Source: Styela clava (Eukaryota; Chordata; Ascidiacea; Stolidobranchia; Styelidae). From it: a stretch of 64,000 nt of DNA. The stretch is from positions 10,292,001 to 10,356,000 of the forward strand of contig NC_135251.1 in assembly GCF_964204865.1 (NCBI RefSeq), in the 5' to 3' direction. The notes under the pieces are model-generated. The model was not told where the DNA came from. It searched no databases and saw nothing but the letters and a program-made list of their open reading frames with translations. Positions 46,810-57,700 of the stretch are shown here, piece after piece (positions within the stretch are counted from its first letter, which is position 1; each line of letters opens with the position of its first letter). Position numbers and translations under genes: made by a program.

Positions 46810-48306
46810 CTACGACATACAAGAAGAAATGAAAATTTTTAAAATAGATTTCCAGTCCCTCAACATAAAGAAGATTGCAGAATTATTGACAATGGCGTTT
46901 ATCTCATTAACACTAGCAAAAACGTAATTACCAAAAATAATATTATTTGTTTCAGAATAATTCATCAAAATAGCAAACGCACCAGAACTTATAATATCAG
47001 TAATTATCGTAAAAGCTGCTAAAGCTGTGGATTTTTTCAAAACTTTAATGATTGGGTTTTGGTTTTTCTTGATAATTGTCTCGGTTTTGGATACGATATT
47101 AGAATCAGCTTCTTTTTCTGGATTTGGAGCTGTTGTTGTAACTTCGTTTGGCGCAGGAGGATTGTCAACCACAATCTCTTCTTTGCCAGAAATTAAATTG
47201 GGCTCAGCGTTAGTTACTTGTCGCAATTGAGGTTCATTGATGATTCCAACTGATTTACTCTGTCTCTCATGAGCTTCTTTGAATAGGAATTCATCGCCTG
47301 GCTTTGTTTCTTCGTTGACAGGACATTCATTAATAATTGAAACATCTGCAACTGTTAATCGTTTAGCAGATGGTGACGCACCGTGTAAGTTGGTGTTGAG
47401 ATTCCTTGGAGACGAATTAGCAACGTTGCTTGGACTTGCAATTTTTATATTTGTTGACTTATTTACAGAGTTATGTCCTTCAGATGAAAAAGATGTTTCA
47501 GCGATACCTTGCTTAGATGAGGAAGGTAAAAGTTTTTGTGTTTGTGAGTTTTCGTTGCTCAGCAATTTAGCTTTCTCTTGTCGCCTTCTTTGTTGAATAT
47601 GTTTAAACAAAGGAAACACAAATAAGAATAACAGCAATCCTTGACTTAAAATTGATATAATAACACCGAATGAAAATAGTCTGTTTAAGTCTTCATCGCT
47701 GTTTTTATCAAATACCTGAACGCACTCAAATCCGTTGAAAATCGTTTCTATGGAAGTTTCGAAAACACACGTGTAATAAACATTCTGTATAATAATTAAA
47801 CTAAGAGAAACATAACTCAAGCGACGCAACCATTTAGAGGTAAGTCTCTTCATATTTGGACGAGAGTATAGAACATATTGCCTGAGCCATAATGTTAGAT
47901 AGCTGGTAAACATATTCATTGAGTATAGCACTCCATTTATATTTGTTATGACGTAGCACAAGACGTCATCTGACTTAATAAACATACTAATAAGGTACGT
48001 CTGTAGTGTTCCAAGTCTTACTATTGTTTGAACAAATGCAGAGAACACCATAATGTATAAAATTGTGCGTTTATCCTGGCAATTGCATCTGAATTTTCGA
48101 TGACGTATCCCATATGACGTCATTGAAGAAAATACCAGCATAGTGATGAGAAAAACAAAAATGCACCAAACTTGACAAATTATCCATTCGGTATTTCCAA
48201 GTACTGTCTTTTTCCTTACGTGGTTCAATTCCACTGCTGTAGTAATAGTTACTGTATATTCCGATGTATTTTCAAAATTGCCGGAACCAGTTTCATAAAT
48301 ATCCAT
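46810..48306 (-). CDS. Orphan seven-transmembrane receptor-like protein, cluster member 1 (498 aa)
   Basis: One uninterrupted frame. The N-terminal ~40 residues have an NTS site, and TM1 starts at WIICQVW (about residue 41). The TM3-start Cys (DDVLC) and the loop Cys (FECVQVF) could pair as in rhodopsin-like receptors. TM3 ends LWLRQYVLYSRPNMKRL, a DRY substitute. TM5 leads into LLFLFVFPLFKHIQQRRR. A ~190-residue hydrophilic third cytoplasmic loop contains ASPSAKRLTVADVSI and long Glu/Asn/Ser-rich stretches. TM6 follows NPIIKVLKKSTAL, and TM7 reads NAIVNNSAIFFMLRDWK, with almost no cytoplasmic tail. It is clearly paralogous to 24813-25937, 49419-50909 and 51869-53368. The most downstream gene of a head-to-tail trio. 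Ligand is unknown; I would not force it into a named GPCR class. Confidence 0.86.
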   Translation of the reverse strand: MDIYETGSGNFENTSEYTVTITTAVELNHVRKKTVLGNTEWIICQVWCIFVFLITMLVFSSMTSYGIRHRKFRCNCQDKRTILYIMVFSAFVQTIVRLGTLQTYLISMFIKSDDVLCYVITNINGVLYSMNMFTSYLTLWLRQYVLYSRPNMKRLTSKWLRRLSYVSLSLIIIQNVYYTCVFETSIETIFNGFECVQVFDKNSDEDLNRLFSFGVIISILSQGLLLFLFVFPLFKHIQQRRRQEKAKLLSNENSQTQKLLPSSSKQGIAETSFSSEGHNSVNKSTNIKIASPSNVANSSPRNLNTNLHGASPSAKRLTVADVSIINECPVNEETKPGDEFLFKEAHERQSKSVGIINEPQLRQVTNAEPNLISGKEEIVVDNPPAPNEVTTTAPNPEKEADSNIVSKTETIIKKNQNPIIKVLKKSTALAAFTIITDIISSGAFAILMNYSETNNIIFGNYVFASVNEINAIVNNSAIFFMLRDWKSILKIFISSCMS

Positions 48307-48904
48307 ACGTTTTAAAAAAAGCCATCAAACATATTTATAAAATAATTCTGAAAAAAAAACAATAATTAGTTATGAACTTTGTCTAAAAATACTGATGAAT
48401 ACAAACTGCTAACCGTAAATAATGTAAAAAAAAAGTGCAAATGAATTAGTTAAATCGTGCCTCGTTGCTCAGATTTTTATGTATTTTTTTTTCACTTGCT
48501 TTAATAATAGCTTAGCTATATTAATCATGGGTATACAATACACAGTGGCGAATCAGTCAGCGAATCCGTTCTTTATTAGGACGTTAGAATTGTAGCAAAT
48601 GGGTTAAGTAAACCACAGCTGACGTTTTATTTGGTGTTTCGAAATGTATGTATTAGGTTTCTGAAAAGCATATCATGTTAATGCAGCTTACGTAGTGGGA
48701 TACATATATTTTCTGAAATAAGGTAATCTACTGTTTCTGGATTCGATACTAAAGAGAAGTGGTTTTTTTAAATTTTGAATTTCATTCTAGTTATAAATTA
48801 TTTTCAAATAATTCAAAAACATAATGAATAAAAATAAAAACATATGTTTTCGAATTCATTCGTAATGGTATTTTGCTGTAAATTCGTTACTATTAATATA
48901 AATT

Positions 48905-49260
48905 ACAAACTATTTTCAAATATCAAACGAAGTTTTTTTTTTAAATAAGAACAAAAAATAAACAAGAGAGCTATGCTCAAATATATGGACACGCAGCGGT
49001 CATATGCGTTCGCTGAACCTCCACATGGTGGCAAATTTTGATGACGCCATAGCACACAAAAAACGATTCCCATACAGCTCACCGGAATATTTGAAACAAA
49101 TAAAAGTAATAACCTTCTGGCAGAAACTTCAATCTTTAAGCGCTTGAAATTCCAAAGCAATTGGTCCAGTAATCAATGAGAGAAGCGATTTTTTCTGTGA
49201 CAAAGAACAACAAAAACAACAACAACATAATAACAAAACGATCCATATGCCCACTACGTG
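48905..49260 (-). repeat. GGTCCAGTA/TGACG dispersed repeat, copy 3 (3' flank of 7TM member 2)
   Basis: Contains TTTTGATGACGCCATAGCAC, AAGTAATAACCTTCTGGCAG and CAATTGGTCCAGTAATCAAT, aligned with copies at 24547 and 27310. It ends about 160 bp from the stop of the 49419-50909 gene. The minus strand has a 36-codon frame starting MDRFVIMLLLFLL (near 49245-49138), leader-like in composition, but no downstream coding sequence is supported. Confidence 0.55.
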
Positions 49261-49418
49261 TCCAATTACTACTTAACAAATATTCTAAGACTAAGTTAAG
49301 ATATACACGTTGTATTGTAGAATATGATATTTTCGAAGTTGTGTTTTGAAAAACATATTTTACTATGAATAAAACGTCAAAAAATCCTATCAAAAATTAA
49401 ACTGATTATGATTAGATT

Positions 49419-50909
49419 TCATCTACAAAAACAGTTTGACAACACAGTTTTCCAGTCTTTGAGTATAAAAAATATTGCGAAATTATTTACAAATGCATTA
49501 ATTTCGTTTATACAAGAATAAACATACGATCCAATATATTCTCTGTCAAACATCGCTACAAATACCGCAAAAACAGCTAACGTGCAGATATCACTTATAA
49601 CAGTTATTGTTGCCAGCACAGTAGATTTTTTCAAAACGTATATTATGGGGCTCGGTTTTACTGAATCCTGGTGTTTTATGGGATTGTTCCCGATAGATTT
49701 TGTTCGAGCCTTTTCTTCTACAGGAGCAATGGAACTTTCATAATTTTGAGGGTTGCTGACAATCTGAGGGTCATTTTCAGTTCGTTCGATTTCATGATCA
49801 TCTAGTTTCGTAACGGCTTCTGTGTGCTCCCACTTAGGTTTGACATTTTCATGTTCCTTGTCAATTTTCTGGTGGACTATCTCCAAAGACTGGCAAGGAT
49901 GTTTGATTGAATTTGCTGTTTTCTCATCGACTGAATATTCTCCTACAATGGAAACGTCTGCGACTGTAAGTCTCTTTGCTGATGGAGAGCAATTGATTTG
50001 TTTTTCACTTTTTAATTCTGCTTGTAAAGCTGATACAGTTGGCTTGTCTTCAACTATTTCATCTTTTGGTGCTGCAGTATTACAGACTTCCTGAGCTGAA
50101 AATGAAGATTCCGCTACACCAGATTCGTTCTTTGCTTGTGATGAAGGAAGGAGTTTAACAGTGTGAGAATCGTCAGCTGGTGGTAGTTTAACCCTACTTT
50201 GTCGTCTCCGATTTTGGACGTGTTTAAGAAGAGGAAATATAAATAAAAATAACAATAAAGCTTGACTTGCAATCCCTATGAAAACCGATATAGAAAACAT
50301 TGTATTTAAAGTTTTGTCCTCGCCATCTTCTAAAACCTGAACACATTCAACTCCATTAGAAACCATCTTTACAGTAGTAGCATAGACGTACATGTAATAT
50401 ATATTTTGAATTAAAATTAGCAATATGCAAACGTAACTTAAAAACCGAAGCCATTTAGGAGTTAATCGTTTCATGTTTGGACGAGAGTATAACAGATACT
50501 GTCGAAGCCATAATGTGACATAGACCATCATAATGTTGATTGAATAAAAAATTCCGTGAACAACGGTAGCGGCGTTACAAATACCATCATCAAGAGTCAT
50601 AAATACAGTGGACAGCATTACCTCAAAAGCACCAAGTCTAAGAAGGGTTTCAATGCCAGCTGAAAAAACCATCACATACAAAATCGAACTTTTATCTCTG
50701 CTGTTGCATTTTAGCTTCCTGTTACGTAATCCATATGACGTCATAGCACAAAACACTCCCATTGTGATGATGAAAATGATAATGCACACTGCTTGACAAA
50801 TAATCCATTGCATATTCATGTTTATTATCTTGGCGTTTTCTTCAATTAAACCGTGGTAGCTGGTCGAATTCGGGAGACTTTCTCTTTGTCCCGTTGATGG
50901 AATATCCAT
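49419..50909 (-). CDS. Orphan seven-transmembrane receptor-like protein, cluster member 2 (496 aa)
   Basis: An intronless frame starting MDIPSTG, with an NST site in the short N-terminus. TM1 begins at WIICQAVCI. A Cys pair (DDGIC before TM3, VECVQV in the loop after TM4) is conserved with the paralogues. TM3 ends LWLRQYLLYSRPNMKRL and TM5 leads into LLFLFIFPLLKHVQNRRR. The long third loop (about 190 residues) holds CSPSAKRLTVADVSI, and the flanking loop sequence is Lys/Glu/Asn-rich. TM6 follows SPIIYVLKKSTVL and TM7 reads NAFVNNFAIFFILKDWK. It is the closest in length and loop motif to member 1. The gap to member 3 (upstream) is about 960 bp, so each gene probably has its own promoter. Confidence 0.86.
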   Translation of the reverse strand: MDIPSTGQRESLPNSTSYHGLIEENAKIINMNMQWIICQAVCIIIFIITMGVFCAMTSYGLRNRKLKCNSRDKSSILYVMVFSAGIETLLRLGAFEVMLSTVFMTLDDGICNAATVVHGIFYSINIMMVYVTLWLRQYLLYSRPNMKRLTPKWLRFLSYVCILLILIQNIYYMYVYATTVKMVSNGVECVQVLEDGEDKTLNTMFSISVFIGIASQALLLFLFIFPLLKHVQNRRRQSRVKLPPADDSHTVKLLPSSQAKNESGVAESSFSAQEVCNTAAPKDEIVEDKPTVSALQAELKSEKQINCSPSAKRLTVADVSIVGEYSVDEKTANSIKHPCQSLEIVHQKIDKEHENVKPKWEHTEAVTKLDDHEIERTENDPQIVSNPQNYESSIAPVEEKARTKSIGNNPIKHQDSVKPSPIIYVLKKSTVLATITVISDICTLAVFAVFVAMFDREYIGSYVYSCINEINAFVNNFAIFFILKDWKTVLSNCFCR

Positions 50910-51241
50910 GTTGATAAAGAAATTATATTATTCATTGACAATAAATTTCACTAAATACCTAATTTCTAAAAACCGGAAACAAAAATCATAGTCAATTTCG
51001 ATTTGAAATATTTGTACGTAACTGATATAGTGTCATAATTTATCAAAATTTCCTGACCTTGTATTGGAGGTATGCATTATATTTAACAAAAAAGAATGCT
51101 TAATTAATCAACAGTTAAATGATTTTAATGAGGATTCTCTGACTTATCACACATTATTTTGTGTATTGTGTAGCATAAAAACAACACTTCATAGAAAAGG
51201 GGTTATGTTTTTTACAAATAGAAAATGATTATTCAAAAAAG

Positions 51242-51353
51242 GGCGCTCCCGAAGTATGTGCACCAAGATGGCGCACAACCTGAATTTCTAACCTGGTACA
51301 ACTACTATGTTCAGGTTCTGCGCCATCTTGGTGCACATACTTCTGGAGGTTCC
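51242..51353. mobile_element. Hairpin MITE derivative carrying CCAAGATGGCG motifs
   Basis: A ~112-bp near-palindrome. The left arm runs GGCGCTCCCGAAGTATGTGC then ACCAAGATGGCGCA; the right arm is its inverse (TGCGCCATCTTGGTGCACAT, ending CTTCTGGAGGTTCC). It lies between 7TM members 2 and 3, about 330 bp upstream of the member 2 start codon. It is related to 22856-22955 and to the core of the foldback element (37038-37140). Confidence 0.72.
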
Positions 51354-51868
51354 AAAAAAGTTTACTGTAGGTACTGCTAGTCATCCGAATATTTTTGATT
51401 TGATTTTTCCCTGATTTATCATATATTATGTGGTGTAGTATTAAAATATTTCATGCTCTTCGATTGAAATAGTTCATTATAATCATTCTATATAGCAATT
51501 GACTATTCAAAAATTTTAACTGTAAAAGTTGCTCAACATTCATTTAATTTTGATTTGATCGATTAAATATATATTGAACAGCGCAGGATAAAGCATAAAA
51601 CCATAAAACATTCGGCGTTTTAATTGCCGGAGTGCACCATGCCCATTACAAAAAAAAACTATATTAATTCAAAAGGCTGCTGCAAGAATTGCATAACAAT
51701 TAATAATTTTTATTAATCCTTTTTTGATTTAATATATAGGATAGATATACTTCTAAATTTAAAGTAGCGGAGTACAACACGTTCAGTACAACAAATAACT
51801 TCAAAAAGTTAAGTAAGAATAATATAACAGTTAAGTGAAAGATTAACAATAAATTTAAACATTCTAAT

Positions 51869-53368
51869 CTAATTACGTTTTGTTGGCGGCCTTAAAATAA
51901 ATTTCCAATCTTTCAAAATAAAAAATATCGCAGAATTATTGATAAAAGCATTTACTTCATTTACACTAGCAAAAACATAAGTCTCAAAAATAATATTATT
52001 ACTTTCAGAAACGTTCATTAAAATTTCAAAAACCCCAAAAGTAAGAAAATCGGTAGTTATGGTGATTATAGCAAGTACAGTGGACTTCTTCAGCACCTGA
52101 AGTATAGGGCTGGGTCTTCTGGAATTGCGCCCTAAAACTTCTGTAATTGACTTGTCGGACATTGTTATTTTCTCTTCCTGAGTTTGTTGCTGTTCGTTTT
52201 GAATCACCTCATCTGAAGTAATAGTATCATCCACCTCTGCTACTTGAAGGGGAGTGGTTTCTGTAGTATCAGGTACTTTGAGAGTCCTGGTGTTGTCTGC
52301 GAGGTTCCATTCAGAAGATACTTGAATGTTTTCTGTTGACGATTGTGTTTGATTGACCTGATTCGCGAGGCTACTACCTTCACCGGTAGATGGGTATTGC
52401 ACCACATCTGCCACGACCAACCGTTTAGCCGTTGGAGAAATGTTCGCGAAGTTTTTAAGACGATTTCGTTTCAAGGTATCATATTCTGGAGTTCGATTTA
52501 CATCAACTAAAACTGAACAAGTTTGATCATTTTTCGACGACGAACACTTTTCATCCGACAAAGAAGATTCTGCTATTTCTGCCTTCCCTGGCGGTTCAAT
52601 AAATTTTTTCGCCGGTGAATTTTCTTCATGTAACGATGTATCTTTGTGTTGCTGCTTTTTGTTTTTAATGTGTTTACATAACGGAAATATAAACAAGAAT
52701 AGCAATAAACCTTGGCTTAATAAAGTCAAAAATAATTCGACCGAAAATAATATTTTTATTTTAACATCTTTATCGTCGTCATCAAAAACTTGTACACATT
52801 CAACTCCATTTGAGACTACTTTTATTGTCGTCCCAAACACGTAGATATAGTAAACGTTTTGAACAATAATCAAAACAAGACAAACATAACTCAAGCTTTT
52901 CATATGAGAAGGAATCAGACGCTTCATGTTTGGTTGCGAATAAAGTAAATGTTGACGAAGCCATAAAGTCAAGTAAACAGTTAATACATTTAACGCATAT
53001 ATAAATCCACTCCCATTTGTTATGACGTAACATATGACGTCATCAATCGTTATTAAAACTGTCAAAAGAGACACTTGTAATGTTCCCAATCGTAGTAAAG
53101 ATTGTATAACTGCTACATACACCAAAACGTATAAAATTGAACTTTTATCTCGCCGTCTGCTTTTGAATTTTTTATCAATTATTCCATAAAATGTCATTCC
53201 GAGAAATATATACACGGTGACAAATGACATGAAAATAACTAAGACTTGACAAGTAATCCATTGTGTGTTTTTGTAAGTCCTTGCAGCAATATACTCTTCA
53301 GAAGTCAAATTAACAGTTACGTGTTCAGTAGATTGATTATAAGATGTTGTGACATTATCCATGAACAT
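51869..53368 (-). CDS. Orphan seven-transmembrane receptor-like protein, cluster member 3 (499 aa)
   Basis: An intronless frame. The second Met (53362) gives MDNVTTS and aligns with the MDI starts of members 1 and 2, so it may be the true start. The N-terminus has NVT, NQS and NLT glycosylation sites. TM1 begins at WITCQVLVIF. The Cys pair is DDVIC and VECVQV. TM3 ends LWLRQHLLYSQPNMKRL and TM5 leads into LLFLFIFPLCKHIKNKK. The third loop is long and acidic and Gln-rich, with ISPTAKRLVVADV as the only strongly conserved island. TM6 follows SPILQVLKKSTVL, and TM7 reads NAFINNSAIFFILKDWK, followed by a short RPPTKRN end. The upstream-most gene of the trio, in the same orientation as the others. 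Confidence 0.86.
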   Translation of the reverse strand: MFMDNVTTSYNQSTEHVTVNLTSEEYIAARTYKNTQWITCQVLVIFMSFVTVYIFLGMTFYGIIDKKFKSRRRDKSSILYVLVYVAVIQSLLRLGTLQVSLLTVLITIDDVICYVITNGSGFIYALNVLTVYLTLWLRQHLLYSQPNMKRLIPSHMKSLSYVCLVLIIVQNVYYIYVFGTTIKVVSNGVECVQVFDDDDKDVKIKILFSVELFLTLLSQGLLLFLFIFPLCKHIKNKKQQHKDTSLHEENSPAKKFIEPPGKAEIAESSLSDEKCSSSKNDQTCSVLVDVNRTPEYDTLKRNRLKNFANISPTAKRLVVADVVQYPSTGEGSSLANQVNQTQSSTENIQVSSEWNLADNTRTLKVPDTTETTPLQVAEVDDTITSDEVIQNEQQQTQEEKITMSDKSITEVLGRNSRRPSPILQVLKKSTVLAIITITTDFLTFGVFEILMNVSESNNIIFETYVFASVNEVNAFINNSAIFFILKDWKFILRPPTKRN

Positions 53369-53439
53369 GAAACTGCTATAAAAACTGAAATATGAAAAGA
53401 TATTCTTTGTCTATTCAATCCAAGAGTCTTATATAGTTG

Positions 53440-53640
53440 AAAAATGCTTGTCTGAAGAAGTTAGACCTAATTCAGCCCAAATATTATAGAAATACATTTG
53501 TGTTAGTGTGCAGCAAGACTCTTGAATTGAATAGAATAATCATCTTATCCTTGCTTCAGCATCCTTGCATTATACGAATACGGATCCACTTGCGCAAAGG
53601 CATACAGCAAAAAAAAGGTTGTTAACTCGTGTCAAACCAA
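53440..53640 (+). repeat. Dispersed repeat, copy B (partner 11740-11945)
   Basis: Shares AATAGAATAATC-type and ATACGGATCCACTTGCGCAA-type blocks with 11740-11945 in the same order. It lies just upstream of the start of 7TM member 3. Confidence 0.6.
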
Positions 53641-53678
53641 CAGACAGTAATATTCTAGTTATGTGCTTTTATATAATT

Positions 53679-53984
53679 TAGTGGTTCTCAAACTTCTAGA
53701 ATTTAGAATTTGTCAAGTCTCGCTTCCCACCTCAAAAATAACTAGCTAACAATAAGCTACAAATAACAGATAGTAAGGCGAAAGTATGTTTTATTCGAAA
53801 AACGTAAATAATGTGGATGTGACGTAAATTATTAAAACACTAAGAATAATGAAGATACAAGCACAACATCTACCTTAAAGAAATGTAAAGATTCAGAAAA
53901 AGTGGACAAGATCAAATCTAAGAAATATTTCACGCCCCCTCAAAAAATTGCCTTCTCTCCCCCCAATCCATTTACGAACCACTG
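53679..53984 (-). mobile_element. hAT-like MITE, 306 bp, exact 8-bp target duplication
   Basis: Left end TAGTGGTTCTCAAACTTC and right end, on the other strand, CAGTGGTTCGTAAATGG. The flanks are an exact ATATAATT duplication (53671-53678 and 53985-53992). The interior (ACTAGCTAACAATAAGCTAC, AGATCAAATCTAAGAAAT) is the reverse of the 61394-61691 member. Confidence 0.85.
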
Positions 53985-54536
53985 ATATAATTGTTGTTCT
54001 TGGTCCTTGATCAGATGCTTTGCATCCATGTCACATCTTACTTCTCTGTCTGATATAGTACTATCAATTTCTCTCAACTTTTGTCCACAAAGTTAGTCAT
54101 TATTATTCAAAGTCATGATTCGAAGAAAACATTGTCTGTCACATGCCATCACAGCTCAATTAGCGCTAAACGCTAATGTTGATTGGTTTATCGAAGACAC
54201 CTACGACGATAGCAATTACGCTTTATCAAATTGTTTTGTTATGGTTTCGATTCCATTTTGAGAAAATTACGTAAATAATAAATCAAAAACCCAATGTTTA
54301 GGTCTCCGTTTGAGGAGGCGTGCGAGTATGAGCTCAAAGTTTCACTTAATTTCAATTTTGCAAAAAAATTATAATAATTCGTATTTTCAAAGCAAATAAG
54401 TCTGAACTGATTTATGAAGTGCACTGAACCGCGAGTGATTTTACAGGCGACTGAACTTTACCCCAATGTACGTGAAAATTACTCCCGGAAGTAAAGCACC
54501 CATTTTTGAGAGCTCCTAAACGGTGGTTCACAATTT

Positions 54537-54718
54537 TTTAGGGCTCGTGGGACTCCTTCCGGATGCTTTAGCACCTTACCAAGCATCTTATTAACCTTAT
54601 CAAGCAATGATATTAGGAAGAACAAAGAGTTTTCCTGTCAAGGGAGAAGTAAAATCAGTTTCGTTTTCAGCATTGTGTCCCCAACTACTGCTCTGTGACG
54701 TGCCCCCGGTTTGGAACC
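54537..54718. mobile_element. Possible hAT-like element
   Basis: The left end CGGTGGTTCACAATTTTTTA and right end CAGCGGTTCCAAACCGG (other strand) form weak inverted repeats around about 180 bp. No matching target duplication was seen. The call rests on the end motifs only. Confidence 0.4.
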
Positions 54719-57700
54719 GCTGTTTTAACCTATATCATAGAACGTAATTAGCTTCTAAAATCAATCAATATACCTTAAAAGCGGTGAAATGCTAGAATAT
54801 ATATATGTATGTATACAGTATACACAATAGGTTTTTATTATGTCGAAACCGACTTGTTACGCATGGCGAAGGATTTCAGAATCGCGCCGCGTTTATGGCA
54901 TAATAATAAGACAGTATAGAATAATTCACAAGAAATAACGTGCTTTTGTGGTAAGTACGATTCATGCGTTGGATATAAATTGTATTTACAAATCCCAAAG
55001 CACTAATTTTCTTACTAAAAAGGAAAATTGCAAAACTTCCATACCACAAATAATTCTGACTGTTATCAATTCCATTTTCAGCATTTTTCGCAATAAAGCG
55101 CCCTCACTCATGCAGAACTAATAGTTCCCTTAAAACCTTATTATCACTATTATTAATTTCACTTACAGCTTATAAAAGTATCTCTGTATTTTTATATTGC
55201 CTTCAATTCAACACCCTTACTCATGCAGACAGAACTTTTATAGCTGATTTAAAACCTGTTCATTCTGAATATTCCCTGTTATTGCTATATCTTATATTAA
55301 TCTCACTTTAAGTTTATAAAAATATCCCTTAACAATGCCGTCAATGAAACGCTCTCATGGTTTAATTTATAGGTTTAAATACAACAAATATATTTCAGGC
55401 AGCATTGGATTAAATATAAAATAGCCCGGAGGTGACCGCCAATATTGAGCGTGTAATTAAGTGAATAAATGGACGAAAACTTTGTCTCGCTTTAATTACA
55501 ATGTTATGAATTCAGTTTTCTTTTAAGTTACGTTGCTAGATTGTGAAGTTGGCCATGAGTTAGCATTTTGCGAAATCCCAGACTGAAAACGATTAAATTG
55601 TTGTTAGAAATTTCAGGAACAAATCGAACAAAAGTTGTTGTGACAGTAAGGTATCAGAAATTTGACTTTAATATATATATATCCCGAGTTTTGTTCGTTC
55701 CCAGCCGAAATGATTTAATCTATGATTTACTACTCATTTTCGAAATTACTGTCATTACTGATTTAATAAATATATACTAAATTTATAAAATACCTTGAAA
55801 ATTTTTTTTTTAGAAAAGACTCCACAGAGACTTGGGAAAGTACCCACGTAATGAAATGGCGTTTAAAACATACGCCTTAATTAATACCTAATTGTGGACG
55901 AGCTGTATCCTTTCCCAAACCCAGGAAGAAGGATTATTTGTTAACGAAATAGAATTGCGGAAACTGCCGTATTATAGGCCTTCTCTACATCAGAATGAAT
56001 ATGAAACCCTATCTTATTCAGTCTTATTGTAGCGACCAGCTCTCCAAGCTGATTTGGCAGACCGTCGTTATGTGACGAGAACGTCGATACGGGAAGAGTC
56101 GACTTGAAGATTATTAAACGATCAATATTTTTATTCATATTTAATAGTGCTTACAACTGACGTAGTTTTGTGCACCAGGATTGTGATATTTCTCGTTAGA
56201 GGTTCCGATGCTTCTTCCGGTTATGATGGAATATTCTTTGACAAAATATATATTTCTGGGATTTGTTAGTAAATTGATAATATTTACGGGGAAGATATTC
56301 AGTTCCTTGTAATGATTATTATGATCTTGGGACGTCATAGCGGTTACATTATATTATAAAGTGTTCGACCGTTTTCCAAGAATATACCGCGAAGTCCATT
56401 GTCGTGGCAACCAATTTTGTACAGATGATAGTTTTAAACAACAGTTGTCTGTTTGTAGTTTGGACAAGATTATTTCGTATCTTTGAGATAATTCGCAACA
56501 GTTGCCTCATAAATTGTCGTGCTAAATTGTCTCCACTGCAAAATGAGTTTATAAACTCATTTTTGTGTTGTATTTCATATAAAATAAAACAATTCTATTT
56601 CAATTTTGGCACCGATAATTACAGTTATATATCCCACCCTAATCATCCCAGTAACCAGCCTGCCCACCAAGTACTGCGCAAATTATTACTGATTAAGAAC
56701 GCCATCTTGAGGACACTTTATCAACCGAGTCCTGCATTTCATTACCAGCGTCACATAAATGTGAACTTGGGAAATTCTTAATCGTAATGTAGCAACAACA
56801 CACATTTGTCAAAATAATATATATCTATGTAATACTTGACGTGAATTTCCTGAGTAAAATACCGTCGGATAGAAGAAATCGCTTCTACCACCACCGGGAG
56901 TTTCACATAGTAAAGAGAAAATGTCACTGTTAGCACAAAAGATTATCGTCCGACAACTTTTTACTCTGATTAATGAGGCGGCGGTGAAAACGAAGTTGAA
57001 TTTGGATTTTTCAAGTGTTCACGGATCATTTGAGAAATATTTATTTCGTTTAGTTGAGGTTTTAGTGTAAACCCAACAAAAGTCAACAACGAGTTTATAA
57101 ATGCATTATTTTATTAGTTTGTTAAAGAAAGGTTAGAGTTTAAATTTGAAATACTACAATAAATTTAAAAACAATTTGGATTGTTTTTATAGTATAAGAT
57201 TATAAGTGTAGTTTTCAATTTTCAATTAGTATCATGATATTTATTAACTTGAGCAAGAGAGTTAGTTGGTAGTAGAAAAAATAAATTCATTGTAAATTAC
57301 TTCTCCCATCACAGCAATATACTATGTTAAACTGCAGGGAAAGTAATTTAAAACAAATTTATATTTCTTCTGAGAATATAAGTTTTTGTTTTAAAATTAC
57401 AAGCGATGGGTGTAATTTTACGATACGATTTAAGATACTAAGAACGATAATATTATTCTGTGTTTAGTGCAGATAGTATATCAAAATTTTATGACGATTT
57501 CCCTAGGCTTGCTTTCATTATGGACTATGTTACAATGGCAAACTTTTATTGATACACTTTTAGTTAATTCAAATGGGACGATATACCAACCCTTTTTAAA
57601 GTAGTATTGTACATATATGGATTTGTAGAAAGAAAAGCGAAGAAAATATTACGATTACGATGTTGATTTTCCAAAAAATGCAAATCTTATTGAGATTATT

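Noticed and set aside
56404-56781. 125-codon open frame in the distal gene-poor region.
   Set aside because: Composition is random, there is no conserved motif, and neither end has convincing splice or start context.
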